Shown here piece after piece: positions 7,001 to 8,481 of a stretch of 8,481 nt of DNA (positions are counted from its first letter, which is position 1; every line of letters begins with the position of its first letter). Location: the NCBI GenBank assembly GCA_019312705.1, contig JAFDCW010000132.1, positions 1 to 8,481 on the forward strand. Direction: 5' to 3'. The notes under the pieces were generated by a model that searched no databases, was not told where the DNA came from, and saw only the letters and a list, made by a program, of their open reading frames with translations. Origin of the DNA: Deltaproteobacteria bacterium. GTDB lineage: Bacteria; Myxococcota; Polyangia; Polyangiales; B10-G4. The translations under genes were made by a program, and so were the position numbers.

Positions 7001-8100
7001 CGAATTCTCCGTGACGCCGGAAAGGCCATCGTGCTGTCCGCCGTATGACTGGCGGCTGCCATGGGGGTCAGTTCGGTCTTCGTCGGCGTGCTGATCAGCG
7101 ACGCGTCATCGAAGGCCCGCATCATCAGGTCGACCTGCAGCTTGTTGGGCGCGTACGCATCATCGGGAGGGAACATCGCCACCATGGCCTCGGCGAGATC
7201 CCTTTCGTCGACCTGGGCGCGCATGTCGAAGAGCACACCGCCCAGGTCTTCAGCCATGTCGCCCGCATGGGCGTACCGGTCATCGCGATCGCGGGCGAGG
7301 CTCTTGGCGAGAATGGGGAGAATCGACGCGGGCAGACCGAGCGCATCGATGTCTACCTCGGGGACCTCGGCCTTCCGGACCCGCGCCAGGGTCTCGCGGG
7401 TGCTGCGGCCCCGAAAGAGGCGCTTTCCGGCAAGGAGTTCGTAGAGCACGATGCCGAGCGCGAAGAGATCGCTGCGGCCGTCGAGCGGCTCCCCGCGGGA
7501 CTGTTCCGGGCTCATGTAGGCGTATTTGCCCCGGAGCACCTTCGGGTCTTCACCGCTGCCGAGCTCGGCGTCATCGGCTCGGGCGATTCCGAAATCGGCT
7601 ACCTTCACATGCCCCTCGTAGCCGAGAAGGACGTTCTGCGGTGACACGTCGCGATGCACGATGTTGAGGGGCCGACCGTCGGCGCCGCGGCGTCGGTGAG
7701 CGTAGTCGAGGGCACGGCACACTTGGACCATGATCCAGAGCTTCAGAGGCAGGTCGAGGCTCGGCGCGGCGGACGTTCGCGAGGGCCTATGGCTCATGGC
7801 GTGCCCGAGGTCTCGACCGTGCACGTACTCCATCGCGATGAAGTAGGCGCCCCGCTCTTCACCGAGATCGAAGATTTGCACGACGTTCGGGTGGCTGAGC
7901 AGTGCCGCGATCTTCGCTTCGCGGATCAGCAACTCAGCGAAGGTCTTCTTGGCCATCAGCGACGGAAGCACCCGCTTGATGACCACCGTCTTCTCGAAAC
8001 CGGCGACCCCCCGGGACCGCGCTCGCCACACCTCGGCCATGCCCCCTTCGCCGATACGGTCGAGGAGCTCGTAGGACCCAAAAAGAACCGCCCCACTCAT
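4093..8100 (-). CDS. Ser/Thr protein kinase fused to degenerate cyclase-like domain, AAA/STAND ATPase and TPRs
   Basis: A 1335-residue soluble signalling protein with no transmembrane segment. The Hanks-type kinase domain spans about 8-290: Gly loop GEGGMAEV 17-24, ATP-binding Lys 42, helix-C Glu 61, catalytic HRDVSPQN 149-156, DFG 169-171, SPE 197-199 and Asp 211. All catalytic residues are present. The activation loop has Ser 182 but no Thr, and Lys replaces the usual Thr in the RGKYAYMSPE stretch. Residues about 371-500 resemble a class III cyclase domain lacking its metal-binding Asp residues. An ATPase module follows (about 528-800), with GEPGSGKS at 560-567 and Walker B-like VLLVLEDINWMDDS at 681-694. 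A helical linker leads to about eight TPR-like helix pairs from about 957 to the end. Related multidomain kinases (PknK-like) are abundant in myxobacteria. The likely model is nucleotide- and TPR-gated kinase signalling; substrates are unknown. The ATG is 16 bases from a GGGAGGTGG stretch, a long spacing, but no other in-frame start is nearby. It lies upstream of the S1-like gene on the same strand. Confidence 0.93.
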   Translation of the reverse strand: MSGAVLFGSYELLDRIGEGGMAEVWRARSRGVAGFEKTVVIKRVLPSLMAKKTFAELLIREAKIAALLSHPNVVQIFDLGEERGAYFIAMEYVHGRDLGHAMSHRPSRTSAAPSLDLPLKLWIMVQVCRALDYAHRRRGADGRPLNIVHRDVSPQNVLLGYEGHVKVADFGIARADDAELGSGEDPKVLRGKYAYMSPEQSRGEPLDGRSDLFALGIVLYELLAGKRLFRGRSTRETLARVRKAEVPEVDIDALGLPASILPILAKSLARDRDDRYAHAGDMAEDLGGVLFDMRAQVDERDLAEAMVAMFPPDDAYAPNKLQVDLMMRAFDDASLISTPTKTELTPMAAASHTADSTMAFPASRRIRSEVREVTVLAVRERGGDGQAFESVVGTMGGFALPPLGGIREAVFGHTSGVERGAIHAARAALEFRHRLIVDGPARVAAVPAAAILRGEARVFEVGAVEPDEETHALAKQGVEDGAAGEIRVDPELRAALSRTFQVSEGAVPVLIGFRGREDRDALAMRERAPLIGRRHEVRVLSESLVSAVEGGRSTAYLVVGEPGSGKSRLLAELGALATAQDVALVRGRGDEAHEGDSYGALADVFRDLCGVELSDTPSERFAKVDRLRVLNLKPREVRLVGELLGLAYPIAREERVGRPRGLELTLAARKALRALASDRAVLLVLEDINWMDDSTRQILPLLIRGLEHGRVFTVMTARPGTPLPEPSVEVLGLDRLDERSASRLFASSAGARAAESDLGARIMSETSGNPGWVEAMADALVEDGALIVEDDVVRIASPRPTPVTAHHRALIATCLSEQRPTDRDILRAAAAFGDAAPIASLKEVSGAGPKESEAALRRLLVQRLLTSAGPDLTAGAPRSWWPGSGAWGGGHDEDALPMTLCVPGSLQRRAITDAMGDMDLRRLHGSIAAVLERHGAGTDSSGIATLAYHAARSVDRRRAPDYLAGASEVARERGDLPVAAEYLVEAARIVRENGDDPNVERSVDFALRGCAMALASGAIDVAEAALDEAERSPFARTELTIKVRIALGRARVASRNERWTDAAAILDQAGESIEALTDEFLRGEALLTLGQVEFEAGRPEAGAAILARAIEALGAAEADDLVGVAWCRRAEALARTGKFDEADASVSAALAIAARLGSGRIRHRSLAAMGAVAEARGAMKAAAERFGEAAQVAEEEGAEASAARAHVSAAARRLDIDEPARAAVHAEEARRLARRHHLATVTHLATAIQGALAIGDHADASYVPAIVQAIDCLEGNGRPGAAAVALTMLARAHLALGDPPAAGRTLERAASLAGRAGHAPMEARLREQARALEDV

Positions 8101-8188
8101 GCAGCGGACAGGGTATCCACCTCCCTCCCTTCGGGGTAGAGCGGATATTCGGATCAGCGGTAGCCGCCCTGAACGGGGTCAAGAACGC
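8101..8188. other. 88-base gap between the AgmX-like gene and the kinase gene
   Basis: On the minus strand this gap holds a TTGACC at 8182-8177, without a convincing -10 at 16-18 bases, and a purine-rich GGGAGGTGG at 8125-8117 that is the only Shine-Dalgarno-like stretch before the kinase ATG, 16 bases away. I see no clear terminator, so read-through from the upstream gene is possible. Confidence 0.4.
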
Positions 8189-8481
8189 TCAGAGCCGGAA
8201 CGGGTAGCGCACGCTGAAACTATCCTGCTGGAACGGCCTGAAGCGGGCCCCGCGGACGACCCGGGCAACGCAGGTGCCCTGCCGGGTCCCGGCGAACTCC
8301 CCCTGCACCACCACATTTCGAACCCGCCCGGAGCTGGCGACGGTGATGCGCACGGTGACGATGCCCGACCGCCCATGCGCACAGGCGCTCACACCAGGCT
8401 GAATCGCTTGGAGGGCGCGGGTCACCTCGGCGCGGCTCGGCGCTGCGTCGGCCCCCATCGTAGGAGCCGGGGATGCCATCC
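8189..8481 (-). CDS. C-terminal part of a protein with an AgmX/PglI (TonB-like) C-terminal domain
   Basis: An open frame enters from the right edge and stops at TGA 8191-8189. A Met codon lies at 8479-8477, but the frame is open to the edge and the first residues (Ala/Pro-rich) look like a linker, so the true start is probably outside the window. Numbering from that Met, residues 16-96 match by eye the small domain that ends many myxobacterial proteins. It has a helix (EVTRALQAIQPGVSAC), a strand pair around VTVRITVASSGRVRNVVVQG, then FAGTRQGTCVARVVRGARFRPF, and a final strand. Cys 33 and Cys 70 fit the conserved pair expected to form a disulfide in the periplasm. The family recalls TonB C-termini and AgmX/GltJ-type gliding or envelope proteins. 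The missing N-terminal part decides the function. It ends 88 bases before the kinase gene, so co-transcription is possible. Confidence 0.7.
   Translation of the reverse strand, partial: MASPAPTMGADAAPSRAEVTRALQAIQPGVSACAHGRSGIVTVRITVASSGRVRNVVVQGEFAGTRQGTCVARVVRGARFRPFQQDSFSVRYPFRL

Noticed and set aside
4147..7014. A 955-codon open frame on the plus strand opposite the kinase gene
   Set aside because: Its translation has no recognisable domain and an odd Arg/Gly/Asp-rich composition, while the minus strand carries complete kinase, P-loop and TPR motifs. Long antisense frames are expected in GC-rich genes with few A/T third positions.
8149..8182. TTGACC as a -35 element for the kinase gene
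   Set aside because: No sequence near TATAAT occurs 16-18 bases downstream. The nearest A/T-rich patch (GAATAT) is too far for a sigma70-type promoter.

Overview
The window is GC-rich and all its genes lie on the minus strand, so transcription runs from high to low coordinates. The gene content points to a myxobacterium-like member of Myxococcota (former Deltaproteobacteria, possibly Polyangia). The evidence is a Hanks-type kinase of the HRDVSPQN type fused to an AAA/STAND-like ATPase and TPRs, a neighbouring C-terminal domain of the AgmX/PglI (TonB-like) kind, a large Ala/Pro-rich S1-domain protein, and strong G/C preference at third codon positions. The taxonomic call is inference from family knowledge, not from a marker gene.

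In transcription order: (1) 8481-8189, the C-terminal part of a secreted or envelope-type protein with an AgmX/TonB-like end. (2) After 88 bases, 8100-4093, a 1335-residue cytoplasmic Ser/Thr kinase carrying an apparently degenerate nucleotide-cyclase-like domain, a P-loop ATPase module and about eight TPR-like helical pairs. (3) After 114 bases containing an exact 11-bp direct repeat, 3978-1621, a 785-residue protein with four complete or near-complete S1 repeats and a first repeat split by an Ala/Glu-rich insert. (4) After 80 bases with a plausible promoter, a tRNA-Val(CAC) at 1540-1469, followed at once by a 12-bp perfect palindrome and an overlapping 13-bp hairpin. (5) 1364-324, a MeaB/ArgK GTPase that starts at TTG. 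(6) 327-1, the start of a Cys-rich lipoprotein that overlaps the MeaB stop by four bases and runs off the window.

Functionally this looks like a chromosomal region of signalling, RNA-binding and metabolic-chaperone genes, not a mobile island. I see no transposase, integrase, CRISPR array, phage gene or toxin-antitoxin pair. MeaB and the lipoprotein are probably translationally coupled. The kinase and the S1 protein may be co-transcribed, but the 114-base gap leaves room for separate control. The most interesting points are the kinase architecture, the interrupted S1 repeat with its repeat-bearing leader, and the competing structures in the tRNA trailer. No gap between genes exceeds 114 bases.
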